Below, in pieces: positions 50,009-58,092 of a DNA stretch of 64,000 nucleotides (positions are counted from its first letter, which is position 1; every line of letters starts with the position of its first letter). Origin of the DNA: Streptomyces sp. NBC_01306. Lineage in GTDB: Bacteria > Actinomycetota > Actinomycetes > Streptomycetales > Streptomycetaceae. The DNA lies in NCBI RefSeq assembly GCF_026340465.1, contig NZ_JAPEPC010000001.1, positions 4,078,001 through 4,142,000 of the forward strand, read 5' to 3'. Under the pieces are notes generated by a model. It saw only the letters and a list, made by a program, of their open reading frames with translations, was not told the origin of the DNA and did not search any database. The translations under genes and the position numbers were made by a program.

Positions 50009-50581
50009 ATGCGCACCCCGATGAACGACCCGAGCGCCGTCCCTGCCCCTGGCTCCGCCGCCGCTCCGGCGGCCATGCGCACCGCGCGGCTCGATCTGCT
50101 GCCGCTCCGTGTGTCGGATGCCGAGGAGATGGCCGTAGCGCTGTCCGATCCGGGCCTTCACGCGTTCATCGGCGGCAGCCCCATGGACGTCGACGAGCTG
50201 CGGGCCCGGTACGGGCGTCAGGTCGCCGGGTCGCCCGATCCTGCGGTGGTCTGGTGGAACTGGGTGATCCGGTTGCGTACGGAGGAGTGCCTGGCCGGGA
50301 CCGTGCAGGCCACCGTCGCAGGGCCCGTCGCCGAAGTCGCGTGGGTGGTGGGGGCGCCGTGGCAGGGGCGGGGGATCGCCAAGGAGGCGGTGGCCGCGCT
50401 GGTGGCGTGGTTCGGGGAGGTGGGCGGCGTACGGGAGGTGGTCGCGCACATCCATCCGGATCATGCGGTATCCGCTGCTGTGGCCAGGGCAGTCGGGCTT
50501 GCTCCCACCGAGGAGTGGCAGGACGGCGAGGTGCGGTGGCGGCTGGTGCTGCCGCCCGCTCCCGGCCACCCTCGTGCCTGA
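50009..50581 (+). CDS. GNAT N-acetyltransferase
   Basis: A 190-residue acetyltransferase of the RimJ/RimL-like type: RTARLDLLPLRVSDAEEMAVAL at the N-terminal part, EVAWVVGAPWQGRGIAKEAVAAL with the CoA-binding QGRGIA loop, and EVVAHIHPDHAVSAAVARAVGL in place of the usual N-x-x-S/A-x-x-V. The first 22 residues are a Pro/Ala-rich extension; an ATG at 50075 would remove them. Substrate unknown. Confidence 0.87.
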   Translation: MRTPMNDPSAVPAPGSAAAPAAMRTARLDLLPLRVSDAEEMAVALSDPGLHAFIGGSPMDVDELRARYGRQVAGSPDPAVVWWNWVIRLRTEECLAGTVQATVAGPVAEVAWVVGAPWQGRGIAKEAVAALVAWFGEVGGVREVVAHIHPDHAVSAAVARAVGLAPTEEWQDGEVRWRLVLPPAPGHPRA

Positions 50582-50643
50582 GCCTGTCCGCTCCGCCTTC
50601 CACTTGAGGCCGTCCCCCTCTTCCTTCCGTCCGGGCCTTGGGG

Positions 50644-50688
50644 GGGGTGCACAGGCGTTTACCCTAGGGGTGAACGCCTGTGCACCCC
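50644..50688. promoter_or_regulatory. Perfect 16-bp-arm palindrome before an MFS gene
   Basis: Arms GGGGTGCACAGGCGTT (50644-50659) and AACGCCTGTGCACCCC (50673-50688) are exact inverted repeats around 13 bases that themselves contain the palindrome CCCTAGGG. Taken as a whole, it is a near-perfect 45-bp palindrome ending 49 bp before the MFS start. There is no T-run. It is a terminator for the acetyltransferase or, more likely, an operator for the TetR that follows the MFS gene. Confidence 0.75.
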
Positions 50689-50737
50689 TGGCATCACGCA
50701 CGGGCCCCACGCCACACCGCGAGCCCGACGGAGAGCC

Positions 50738-52228
50738 ATGTCCCCAGCCATACCCAGACCCGAAGCACCCGCAGGCGCACCCGCCGAAGCGGACCAGGCA
50801 CCCCACCCCCGCATGTTCGTCGGTGTGCTCGCCTTCTGCGGTGTCGTCGTCGCCGTCATGCAGACGCTCGTCGTGCCGCTGCTGCCGCACGTACCGGCGC
50901 TCACCGGCTCCACCCCGGCCGCCGCCAGCTGGCTCGTCACCGTCACGCTGCTGACCGGGGCCGTCTGTACGCCCGTGCTGGGGCGGGTCGGAGACATGTA
51001 CGGGAAGCGGCGGGTGCTCGTCGCCGCGCTCGGGGTGCTGGTCGTCGGATCCGTGCTCTGTGCGGTCAGCTCCGACATCGGGGTGCTGATCACCGGGCGC
51101 GCGCTCCAGGGGGCCGCGCTCGCCGTCGTACCGCTGGGGATCAGCATCATGCGGGACGAACTGCCGCCCGTCAGGGTGCTGTCGTCCGTCGCCCTGATGA
51201 GTTCGACGCTGGGGATCGGCGCGGCCGTCGGGCTGCCCATCGCCGCGTTCGTCATCGAGCACTCCGACTGGCACACCATGTTCTGGGCCTCGGGCGCGCT
51301 CGGGGTGCTGGACATCGTGCTGGTGCTGACATTCGTCCCGGAGTCCTCGCTGCGTACGCGCGGCCGGTTCGACGCGCTGGGCGCGCTCGGGCTGAGCGCG
51401 GCGCTGGTCTGTCTGCTGCTCGCCACCACCCAGGGCGGCGAGTGGGGCTGGGGGTCCGCCCGGGTCGTCGGGCTGTTCGTCGCCGCCGTCGTGATCGGGC
51501 TCGTCTGGGGCCGTTACGAGCTGGGCGTCTCATCGCCCATGGTCGACCTGCGGGTCTCGGCCAGGCCCTCGGTGCTGTTCGCCAACCTGGCCGCGCTGCT
51601 CATCGGCTTCGCCTTCTACGCCAACTCCCTCTCCACCGCCCAGATGGTGCAGGAACCGAAGAGCACCGGATACGGTCTCGGCGCCTCGATCGTGGTGGGC
51701 GGGCTCTGTCTGCTGCCGGGTGGGCTCTCCATGGTGGCGCTCTCGCCGGTCTCCGCACGGATCTCCGCCCGGTACGGGCCCAAGGTCACGCTCGCGCTCG
51801 CCTCGGGTGTCCTGGCCGTCGGGTATCTGGTGCGCTTCTTCACCAGTCACAGCCTGTGGCTGATCATCGTGGGCGCCACCGTGGTGGCCTCCGGCACCGC
51901 CCTCGCGTACTCCGCGCTGCCCTCGCTCGTGATGCGCGCGGTCCCGGTGAGCGAGACCGGGGCGGCCAACGGGCTCAACACTCTGATGCGCTCGGTCGGA
52001 CAGGCTTTCTGCTCCGCCGTGGTCGCCGCCGTACTCGCCAACGTCACCTTCCGGGTCGGCGGCCGCACCGCGCCGACCCTGCACGCGTATCTGCTGGTCT
52101 TCCTGATCGCGGCGGGTGCCGCGCTCGCCGCGCTGGCCGTCACGCTGTGCATCCCGGGCAGCTCGGCGGTCCCGGCCGGTAGCGTCGGGGAGCGAGGTTC
52201 GAAGGTGCCTGTCCGGGAGGATGCATGA
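50738..52228 (+). CDS. DHA2-type MFS efflux transporter
   Basis: A 496-residue carrier with about 14 spans: FCGVVVAVMQTLVVPLLPHVPAL, the loop LGRVGDMYGKRRVLVAAL after helix 2, GRALQGAALAVVPLGISIMRDELPP with antiporter motif C-like spacing, and further spans to GAALAALAVTLCIPG. The length and motifs match the EmrB/QacA drug-efflux group. Its stop overlaps the TetR start as ATGA, so the pump and regulator form one operon. Substrate unknown. Confidence 0.9.
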   Translation: MSPAIPRPEAPAGAPAEADQAPHPRMFVGVLAFCGVVVAVMQTLVVPLLPHVPALTGSTPAAASWLVTVTLLTGAVCTPVLGRVGDMYGKRRVLVAALGVLVVGSVLCAVSSDIGVLITGRALQGAALAVVPLGISIMRDELPPVRVLSSVALMSSTLGIGAAVGLPIAAFVIEHSDWHTMFWASGALGVLDIVLVLTFVPESSLRTRGRFDALGALGLSAALVCLLLATTQGGEWGWGSARVVGLFVAAVVIGLVWGRYELGVSSPMVDLRVSARPSVLFANLAALLIGFAFYANSLSTAQMVQEPKSTGYGLGASIVVGGLCLLPGGLSMVALSPVSARISARYGPKVTLALASGVLAVGYLVRFFTSHSLWLIIVGATVVASGTALAYSALPSLVMRAVPVSETGAANGLNTLMRSVGQAFCSAVVAAVLANVTFRVGGRTAPTLHAYLLVFLIAAGAALAALAVTLCIPGSSAVPAGSVGERGSKVPVREDA

Positions 52229-52851
52229 CCGTTGGCGGTACGGATGCGGGTACGGGGACGGGTGTGGGTACGAGTTCGGGCACGGGCACGGGTACGGGTA
52301 CGGGTGCCGACGTGGGGACCAGTGGGCGGGATGCCATCCTGCTCGCCGCCCGGCGCGCGTTCACCCGGCGCCCGTACGCCGAGGTGACCATGCGCGGGAT
52401 CGCCGCCGACGCGGGTGTGAGCGCCTCGCTGATCGTGAAGCGGTTCCGGACGAAGGAGGAGCTGTTCAACACGGTCACCGACTTCGGGCCGGCCGCCGAC
52501 GAGCTGTTCGACGCACCCCTCGGCTCGCTCGGCCGGCACATGGTGCTCTCGCTGGTACGGAGCCGACGTGCCCAGCAGGCCGACCCGCTGCTGCGCGTCG
52601 TGTTCTCCCTCGGCAACCGTGACGAGCGCTCCCTGATCAATGAGCGCTTCCGCGACCAGGTCACGTCCCGGCTGGCCGCCCGCCTCACCGGCGACGAGCG
52701 CGAACTGCGCGCGGAGCTGATCGCCGGGCAGCTGCTCGGCATCGGCGCGGCCCTCAGCCTGCACCGGCCCGGCGCCGGTGAACTGGCCACGCCCGAACGG
52801 CTGGCCGAGCTGTGCGGGCCTGCGCTCCAGCGGCTGATCGACGGTGCCTGA
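52225..52851 (+). CDS. TetR-family regulator of the MFS pump
   Basis: A 208-residue regulator. The first 33 residues are an unusual Gly/Thr repeat (TGTGVGTSSGTGTGTGTG) coded by GGGTAC-like hexamers at 52236-52307. The HTH domain then reads AILLAARRAFTRRPYAEVTMRGIAADAGVSASLIVKRF. The C-terminal half is the TetR_C-like helical domain. Co-translation with the MFS gene points to it being the pump's repressor, probably through the palindrome at 50644. Directly after its stop GAGCCGAAGTTC is repeated almost exactly. Confidence 0.88.
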   Translation: MTVGGTDAGTGTGVGTSSGTGTGTGTGADVGTSGRDAILLAARRAFTRRPYAEVTMRGIAADAGVSASLIVKRFRTKEELFNTVTDFGPAADELFDAPLGSLGRHMVLSLVRSRRAQQADPLLRVVFSLGNRDERSLINERFRDQVTSRLAARLTGDERELRAELIAGQLLGIGAALSLHRPGAGELATPERLAELCGPALQRLIDGA

Positions 52852-52909
52852 GCCGAAGTTCTAGCCGAAGTTCTGACGAACGCCGGGCCCCACCTGGTGT
52901 GGGCGACCG

Positions 52910-54004
52910 TCAGCTTTCGGTGTCGAGGTGGATGTGTTCGATGCCGTTGTCCAGGAAGGCGGCCAGGTCCTGGGCTTCGGTGTGAACGGCCTCCTGTTCC
53001 AGGGCGGTGAGGGGCCGTAGGGGGCTGATGCGGAGTTGGTGGTCGCGCACGGTCCAGGTGGCGGTGACGCGTCCGTCAACGAGGACGGTGCGGTGGCCCG
53101 CGACGGACAGACCGAGGTGGGGGGCGTCGATGATGCGGCTGCGGTCGTGGTAGCCGAGGATGGCGTTGTCGAAGGCCGGAAGGAACCGGACGGGGGCCGG
53201 GGTGTCGGGGTGGGGGCGGGGCGCGTCGGGCAGGTCGAGCAGTTCGCGGCCGCGTTCGTCACGGAAGACGACGAGCTCCTCCCGGGCCGCTCTGACGGCG
53301 GCGGGAAGGCCGGTGAGGCCGCACCAGGCACGCAGATCCGCGCCGGCCGCGGGCCCGTACGCGGCGAGGTAGCGGTGCAGCAGTTGCCGTCCGACGGGAT
53401 CGCTGCCATCGGCGGGAAGGGGATCGATGTCCTGTTCCAGCCAGGTACTCAACGGCAGGTTGCGTACGCCGGCGGTCTGGTGCCACAGGCCGCGGGGCGG
53501 GAGTTGGGCCATGGGGATGAGGGCCGCGACGAGCAGCTCGCCCAGGGCGCGGCGTGGTGGGCCGGGCCAGCGGTCTTCAAGAGTCTGTACGAGCTCGGTC
53601 ATGGTGCGGGGCCGCTGGTCGGCCATGACCGCGCGGCCGGCGGCGGCGACCTCGTCCACGTCGATGCCGGCCAGTTCGCGCCGGTAGGTTCCCAGCACTC
53701 GCCCGCGCAGCATGGTGTCGTGGCGGGCTCGCCAGGTGAGCGCGTCGCCGGCGGTGACGAGGTGGACGGTGCGCCGCATCAGGTGGGTGCGGACCACCAC
53801 GCGACCGGTCAGCGCAGCGTCGAGTTGCCCGGGTTCGAAATCGGACAGGCGGGACCACAGCCCGGTGAAGGGTTCCTGAGGATCCTGCGCCTGCAAGCCG
53901 CACAGATGGGCCACTGCCTCCGGCACGGAGCTGTCGCTGCGCGTGAGCAGGTGCTGGCGGGCGAGGGTGGCGCGGTTGAGGGCACGGGCATCGAGGACAG
54001 TCAT
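52910..54004 (-). CDS. Winged-helix (AlkZ-like) DNA glycosylase-family protein
   Basis: A 364-residue protein of the HTH_42 family, which includes the crosslink glycosylases AlkZ and YcaQ. The catalytic QxQ motif is LCGLQAQDP (Gln 38 and 40). Three winged-helix parts follow: VVRTHLMRRTVHLVTAGDALTWRARH, the AWCGLTGLPAAVRAA region, and DAPHLGLSVAGHRTVLVDG. The family excises DNA crosslinks or alkylated bases; related members protect producers of genotoxic metabolites. It lies 8 bp upstream of an AKR stop, without overlap. Confidence 0.84.
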   Translation of the reverse strand: MTVLDARALNRATLARQHLLTRSDSSVPEAVAHLCGLQAQDPQEPFTGLWSRLSDFEPGQLDAALTGRVVVRTHLMRRTVHLVTAGDALTWRARHDTMLRGRVLGTYRRELAGIDVDEVAAAGRAVMADQRPRTMTELVQTLEDRWPGPPRRALGELLVAALIPMAQLPPRGLWHQTAGVRNLPLSTWLEQDIDPLPADGSDPVGRQLLHRYLAAYGPAAGADLRAWCGLTGLPAAVRAAREELVVFRDERGRELLDLPDAPRPHPDTPAPVRFLPAFDNAILGYHDRSRIIDAPHLGLSVAGHRTVLVDGRVTATWTVRDHQLRISPLRPLTALEQEAVHTEAQDLAAFLDNGIEHIHLDTES

Positions 54005-54011
54005 GGCATTC

Positions 54012-55043
54012 TCACGCGGCGGCTCGCTCGTGGGACGGGCGTCGGCGCAGTTCCGTGTGGGTGAGGGAGGGAGGCGTGTAGGACACGTCCAGCGGGCCGA
54101 TGTCGGTGCCGGGCGGGACGATCGCGTCGATCTTGTCGAGGATGCCGTCGCCGAGGGTGAGGGTGGCGCCGGCGAGCACGTCGTCCAGCTGGTCCATGGT
54201 GCGCGGGCCGATGATGGCGGAGGTGACGTCGGGATGGCCGGTGGCGAAGGCCATGGCCAGGTGTGTGAGGGAGTGGCCGGTTTCTTCGGCGAGGGTGAGC
54301 AGTTGCTCGACCGCGTCGAGCTTGCGCTCGTCGGTGAGGTGCCGGGAGACCCAGTGCATGCGGGCGTTGTCCGGCCGCGGCGCGTTCTTGCGGTAGCGGC
54401 CGGTGAGCAGGCCCATGGCCAGCGGGCTCCACACCAGAACGCCCAGGCCGTAGCGGTGGCAGGCGGGCAGGATCTCCCGCTCGATGCCGCGGTTGAGGAG
54501 GGAGTAGGTGGGCTGCTCGGTGCGCAGGCGGTGCAGTCCGCGCCGCTCGGACACCCACTGGGCTTCCACGATGTCCGAGGCCGGCAGGTTGGAGGAGCCG
54601 ATCGCCCGGACCTTCCCGGCCCGCACGAGGTCGGTGAGCGCGGAGAGGGTCTCCTCGATGTCCGTGTACGGGTCCGGGTGGTGGATCTGGTAGAGGTCGA
54701 TGTAGTCGGTCCGCAGCCGCTTCAGCGAGCCCTCGACTGCCTGGACGACCCAGCGCCGGGAGCTGCCGCCGCGGTTGGGGCCCTCGCCCATCGGTCCGTT
54801 GAACTTGGTCGCCAGTACGACCTCGTCGCGGCGTCCCCTGAGGGCCTTTCCGACGATCTCCTCGGTCTCGCTGTAGCCGTAGACGTCGGCGGTGTCGACG
54901 AAGTTGATGCCCTCGTCCAGCGCCCGGTGGATCATGCGCGCGCAGTCGTCGTGATCCGGATTGCCCATCTTGCCGAACACCATGGTGCCCAGGCAGTAGG
55001 CGCTGACTTCGATACCGGTCCGTCCCAGTTTCCGCATTCTCAC
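54012..55043 (-). CDS. Aldo/keto reductase (4 of 4)
   Basis: A 343-residue aldo/keto reductase with MRKLGRTGIEVSAYCLGTMVFG at the start, Asp and Tyr in FVDTADVYGYS, Lys in VLATKFNGPMGEG, His in YQIHHPDPYTD, and cofactor motif SAIIGPRTMDQL. The start is a GTG at 55043 or an ATG at 55037. It is similar to the 31520 enzyme and forms, with the AlkZ-like gene downstream, part of a small cluster. Substrate unknown. Confidence 0.9.
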   Translation of the reverse strand: MRMRKLGRTGIEVSAYCLGTMVFGKMGNPDHDDCARMIHRALDEGINFVDTADVYGYSETEEIVGKALRGRRDEVVLATKFNGPMGEGPNRGGSSRRWVVQAVEGSLKRLRTDYIDLYQIHHPDPYTDIEETLSALTDLVRAGKVRAIGSSNLPASDIVEAQWVSERRGLHRLRTEQPTYSLLNRGIEREILPACHRYGLGVLVWSPLAMGLLTGRYRKNAPRPDNARMHWVSRHLTDERKLDAVEQLLTLAEETGHSLTHLAMAFATGHPDVTSAIIGPRTMDQLDDVLAGATLTLGDGILDKIDAIVPPGTDIGPLDVSYTPPSLTHTELRRRPSHERAAA

Positions 55044-55146
55044 GGTGGCCCGTCCCCTTCCGCTGCTGTACGTGGTCGGCGCCTGCGCCGTCCGGGCCGC
55101 CCGGGTGGCTGCGGCGGCCCGGACGGCGCAGGCGAGTCGGGTCGGC

Positions 55147-55569
55147 TCAGCCGTTGTACGGAGCGGTGACGTCCAGGACCCAGGTGATGCCGAAGCGGTC
55201 GGTGAGCATGCCGTACAGCGGCGCCCACTGCGCGGGCTCCAGTGGGCTGACGATGGCCGAGCCCTCGGCGAGCTTGCCCCACAGGGCGCTGATCTCCTCG
55301 GTGTCGTCGCCGCGCACGGAGACGAAGAACGGGTTCTCGCCCTGGTTCCAGGGCAGATGCGAGGGCACGTCGTAGGCCATGACGTGGAAGCCGTTGTCGC
55401 CGGCCACCTCGCCCCACATCACCCAGTCCGCCTCGCTCTCGTTCCGTACGGCGCCCGCGTCCTTGTAGGTGACGGCGACCGTACGTCCGCCGAAGACGGA
55501 CCGGTAGAAGTCCAGCGCCTCACGTGCGGTACCCCGGAAGTTCAGGTGAGTGGTGGTCGTGACGGACAT
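55147..55569 (-). CDS. VOC-family (PhnB-like) protein
   Basis: A 140-residue glyoxalase-fold protein: HLNFRGTAREALDFYRSVFGG at the N-terminus, then DWVMWGEVAGDNGFHVMAYD, PFFVSVRGDDTEEISALW and PAQWAPLYGMLTDRFGITW, as in the 3-demethylubiquinone-9-methyltransferase-like (PhnB) VOC group. I chose the ATG at 55569, after AGGAGCAGG. It is divergent from a WYL regulator that probably controls it. No enzymatic activity can be assigned. Confidence 0.87.
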   Translation of the reverse strand: MSVTTTTHLNFRGTAREALDFYRSVFGGRTVAVTYKDAGAVRNESEADWVMWGEVAGDNGFHVMAYDVPSHLPWNQGENPFFVSVRGDDTEEISALWGKLAEGSAIVSPLEPAQWAPLYGMLTDRFGITWVLDVTAPYNG

Positions 55570-55711
55570 GACCTGCTCCTTGCCTCGATGTGACACCTGT
55601 GCGCCGTCGGCCGTCGGCCGTCGATGCCGAGCGGCGGCAGCCGTGACCAGGGGGCCATGCCTCCCGAACGGCTCGTATGCCACGATGGCAGGGGTAGAGG
55701 ACAGGGTGTGT

Positions 55712-55733
55712 CCGGTACTATCTGGCCGGTACT
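55712..55733. promoter_or_regulatory. Direct repeat between VOC and WYL genes
   Basis: CCGGTACT occurs twice, at 55712-55719 and 55726-55733 (14 bp apart), in the 182-bp divergent region just before the WYL regulator start. It is a candidate site for that regulator. Confidence 0.5.
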
Positions 55734-55751
55734 CCAGGGGGTGTGGGTGTC

Positions 55752-56732
55752 ATGCATAAAACGTCCGCCCGGCTGCTCGCGCTGCTCTCGCTGCTTCAAA
55801 CGCCCCGTGACTGGTCAGGCGACGATCTCGCCGAGCGGCTCGGCATCACCTCGCGCACCGTGCGCCGTGACATCGACCGCCTGCGCGAACTCGACTACCC
55901 GATCACGACCGTCAAAGGACCGGCCGGCGGCTACCGCCTGGAGGCCGGCACCCACCTGCCGCCCATGCTGTTCGACGACGAGCAGGCCGTCGCCCTGGCC
56001 GTCGCACTCCAGACCGCGGCCGCCGGCACCACCGTCCCCGAAGACGCTTCCCGCGCGCTGGCCACCCTCCGCCAGGTCATGCCGCCCCGCCTGCGCCACC
56101 GCATCGACCTGTTGCACATCACCGCCGTCCAGCCGCCCGCAGCGGCCGGCGACACCCCCCGGGCCGACGCCCAGGTCCTGGTGGACCTGAGCCGCGCCAT
56201 CCACGCCCGCGAGGAACTGCGCTTCGACTACACCCCGGGCCCCGGCACCCCGGCCGATGACGCCCGCCGCGTACAACCCCACCACCTGGTCACCTGGCGG
56301 CACCGCTGGTACCTGGTGGCCTGGGACCTCCACCGCGAGGACTGGCGCATCTTCCGCGTCGACCGCATCCGGCCCCGCACACCCACCGGCCCCCGCTTCG
56401 CCCCGCGTGAACTCCCCGGCCGTGACGTCTCGACCTTCGTCACCAGCCGGTTCCGCGGCAACGACGGCACCACCACCGACTGGCCCTGCCGGGGCGAAGT
56501 CGTCCTCGGCCTCCCGGCCGCCGATGTCGCGCCCTTCGCCCAGGACGGAGTCGTCGTGGAGCTCGGCCCCCACCGCTGCCGGCTCACCCTCGGCTCCTGG
56601 TCATGGACCGGCCTGGCCGTCGCCATCGGCCGCTTCGACACCGATATCGAGGTCATCGGCCCGCCCCAACTGGCCACCGCGTTCGGGGACCTCGCCGCCC
56701 GCTACGCCCACGCCGCGAGAACCCACGACTGA
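55752..56732 (+). CDS. HTH-WYL (YafY/DeoR-like) transcriptional regulator
   Basis: A 326-residue regulator. The N-terminal winged helix reads TSARLLALLSLLQTPRDWSGDDLAERLGITSRTVRRDIDRL. The WYL domain contains REELRFDYT, HHLVTWRHRWYLVAWDLHREDWRIFRVDRI (the W-Y-L region) and FRGN. A C-terminal extension follows. WYL domains sense small ligands or nucleic acids. It is divergent from the VOC gene and probably regulates it. Start is the ATG at 55752 or a GTG at 55743. Confidence 0.9.
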   Translation: MHKTSARLLALLSLLQTPRDWSGDDLAERLGITSRTVRRDIDRLRELDYPITTVKGPAGGYRLEAGTHLPPMLFDDEQAVALAVALQTAAAGTTVPEDASRALATLRQVMPPRLRHRIDLLHITAVQPPAAAGDTPRADAQVLVDLSRAIHAREELRFDYTPGPGTPADDARRVQPHHLVTWRHRWYLVAWDLHREDWRIFRVDRIRPRTPTGPRFAPRELPGRDVSTFVTSRFRGNDGTTTDWPCRGEVVLGLPAADVAPFAQDGVVVELGPHRCRLTLGSWSWTGLAVAIGRFDTDIEVIGPPQLATAFGDLAARYAHAARTHD

Positions 56733-56757
56733 GCAAGCACCTGTGACGCGGTACGGC

Positions 56758-56798
56758 GAAGGGCCCCTGCCGCCGGGCTTCGGCGGGAGGGGCCCTTC
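56758..56798. terminator. Bidirectional terminator between WYL gene and serC
   Basis: Seventeen-base arms GAAGGGCCCCTGCCGCC and GGCGGGAGGGGCCCTTC pair with one mismatch around a GGGCTTC loop. It lies in the 99 bp between the convergent genes. Confidence 0.85.
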
Positions 56799-56831
56799 GT
56801 CATGCGGGCCGTGGCCCTGACAGCCGTTCGG

Positions 56832-57950
56832 TTACAGCTGCTCGATCACGTAGTCGATGCAGGCCGTCAGCGCCTCGACGTCCTTCGGGTCGATCGCCGG
56901 GAACATCGCCACCCGCAGCTGGTTGCGGCCCAGCTTGCGGTACGGCTCGGTGTCCACGATGCCGTTGGCGCGCAGCGCCTTCGCGATCGCGGTCGCGTCG
57001 ATCTCGTCCGCGAAGTCGATCGTGCCGATGACCTGCGAGCGCTTCGCGGGGTCGGTGACGAACGGGGTCGCGTACTTGGACTGCTCGGCCCAGCCGTACA
57101 GGGCGCGCGCGGACGCCGCCGTGCGGCTGACCGTCCAGTCCAGGCCGCCCTGGGTGTTCATCCAGGTCAGCTGCTCGTTCAGGAGGAAGAGCGTGGCGAG
57201 GGCCGGGGTGTTGTACGTCTGGTTCTTGAGCGAGTTGTCGATCGCCGTCGGCAGGCTGAAGAACTCCGGGATGTGCCGGCCCGACGCGTGGACGCGCGCC
57301 GCGCGCTCCAGCGCCGCCGGGGAGAACACACCGATCCACAGGCCGCCGTCGGAGGCGAAGGACTTCTGCGGGGCGAAGTAGTAGACGTCGGTCTCGGTGA
57401 TGTCGACCGGCAGGCCGCCCGCGCCCGATGTGGCGTCCACCAGGACGAGGGAGCCCTCGTCGGCGCCGGTGACGCGCTTGATCGGGGCCGCGACGCCCGT
57501 CGACGTCTCGTTGTGCGTCAGCGCGTACACGTCGACGCCCGCTTCGGCCTTCGGGTCCGGGTGGGTGCCCGGGTCGGAGGCGATCACGGTCGGCTCGGCC
57601 AGCCACGGGGCCAGCTTGGAGGCCTTGGCGAACTTGGACGAGAACTCACCGAAGTTGAGGTGCTGCGACTTGGACTCGATGAGTCCGTGGGTCGCGACGT
57701 CCCAGAAGGCGGTGGACCCGCCGTTGCCCAGGATCACCTCGTAGCCCTCGGGGAGCTGGAAGAGGTCGCGTACGCCTGAGCGCACCGCGCCGACCAGGTT
57801 CTTCACCGGGGCTTGGCGATGGGAGGTGCCCATCAGGGAAGTGCCCGTCGAGGCGAGGGCGTCCAGCGCCTCCGTACGCACCTTGGAGGGGCCCGCGCCG
57901 AAACGGCCGTCGGCGGGCTTGATGTCAGCGGGAATCCGGATCTCAGCCAC
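56832..57950 (-). CDS. serC: Phosphoserine aminotransferase SerC
   Basis: A 372-residue PLP enzyme that converts 3-phosphohydroxypyruvate to phosphoserine in serine synthesis. Family features are IPADIKPADGRFGAGPSKVR at the N-terminus, GTSHRQAPVKNLVG, EVILGNGGSTAFWDVATHGL, LVDATSGAGGLPVDI (Asp binding the PLP ring), and YYFAPQKSFASDGGLW with the Schiff-base Lys. It is of the actinobacterial type (about 370 residues). I use the GTG at 57950; an upstream start would add a Pro/Arg-rich stretch. Confidence 0.95.
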   Translation of the reverse strand: MAEIRIPADIKPADGRFGAGPSKVRTEALDALASTGTSLMGTSHRQAPVKNLVGAVRSGVRDLFQLPEGYEVILGNGGSTAFWDVATHGLIESKSQHLNFGEFSSKFAKASKLAPWLAEPTVIASDPGTHPDPKAEAGVDVYALTHNETSTGVAAPIKRVTGADEGSLVLVDATSGAGGLPVDITETDVYYFAPQKSFASDGGLWIGVFSPAALERAARVHASGRHIPEFFSLPTAIDNSLKNQTYNTPALATLFLLNEQLTWMNTQGGLDWTVSRTAASARALYGWAEQSKYATPFVTDPAKRSQVIGTIDFADEIDATAIAKALRANGIVDTEPYRKLGRNQLRVAMFPAIDPKDVEALTACIDYVIEQL

Positions 57951-58092
57951 GAGACCGGAGCGTAGCCGGTTCCGGGCGTTTGCGGACAGAGGGTCCGGCC
58001 GGTGAGACAGGGGCCACGGCGCGTGACGGCAAGGGGGCACGGCCGCCCGGGACAGCACGTCCCGGGCGGTGCCGTCCCGCACCCGGTGCCGT

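Noticed and set aside
52225..52330. Gly/Thr repeat as a CRISPR-like or regulatory array
   Set aside because: The units are 6 bp, imperfect and in frame within the TetR gene; there are no spacers.
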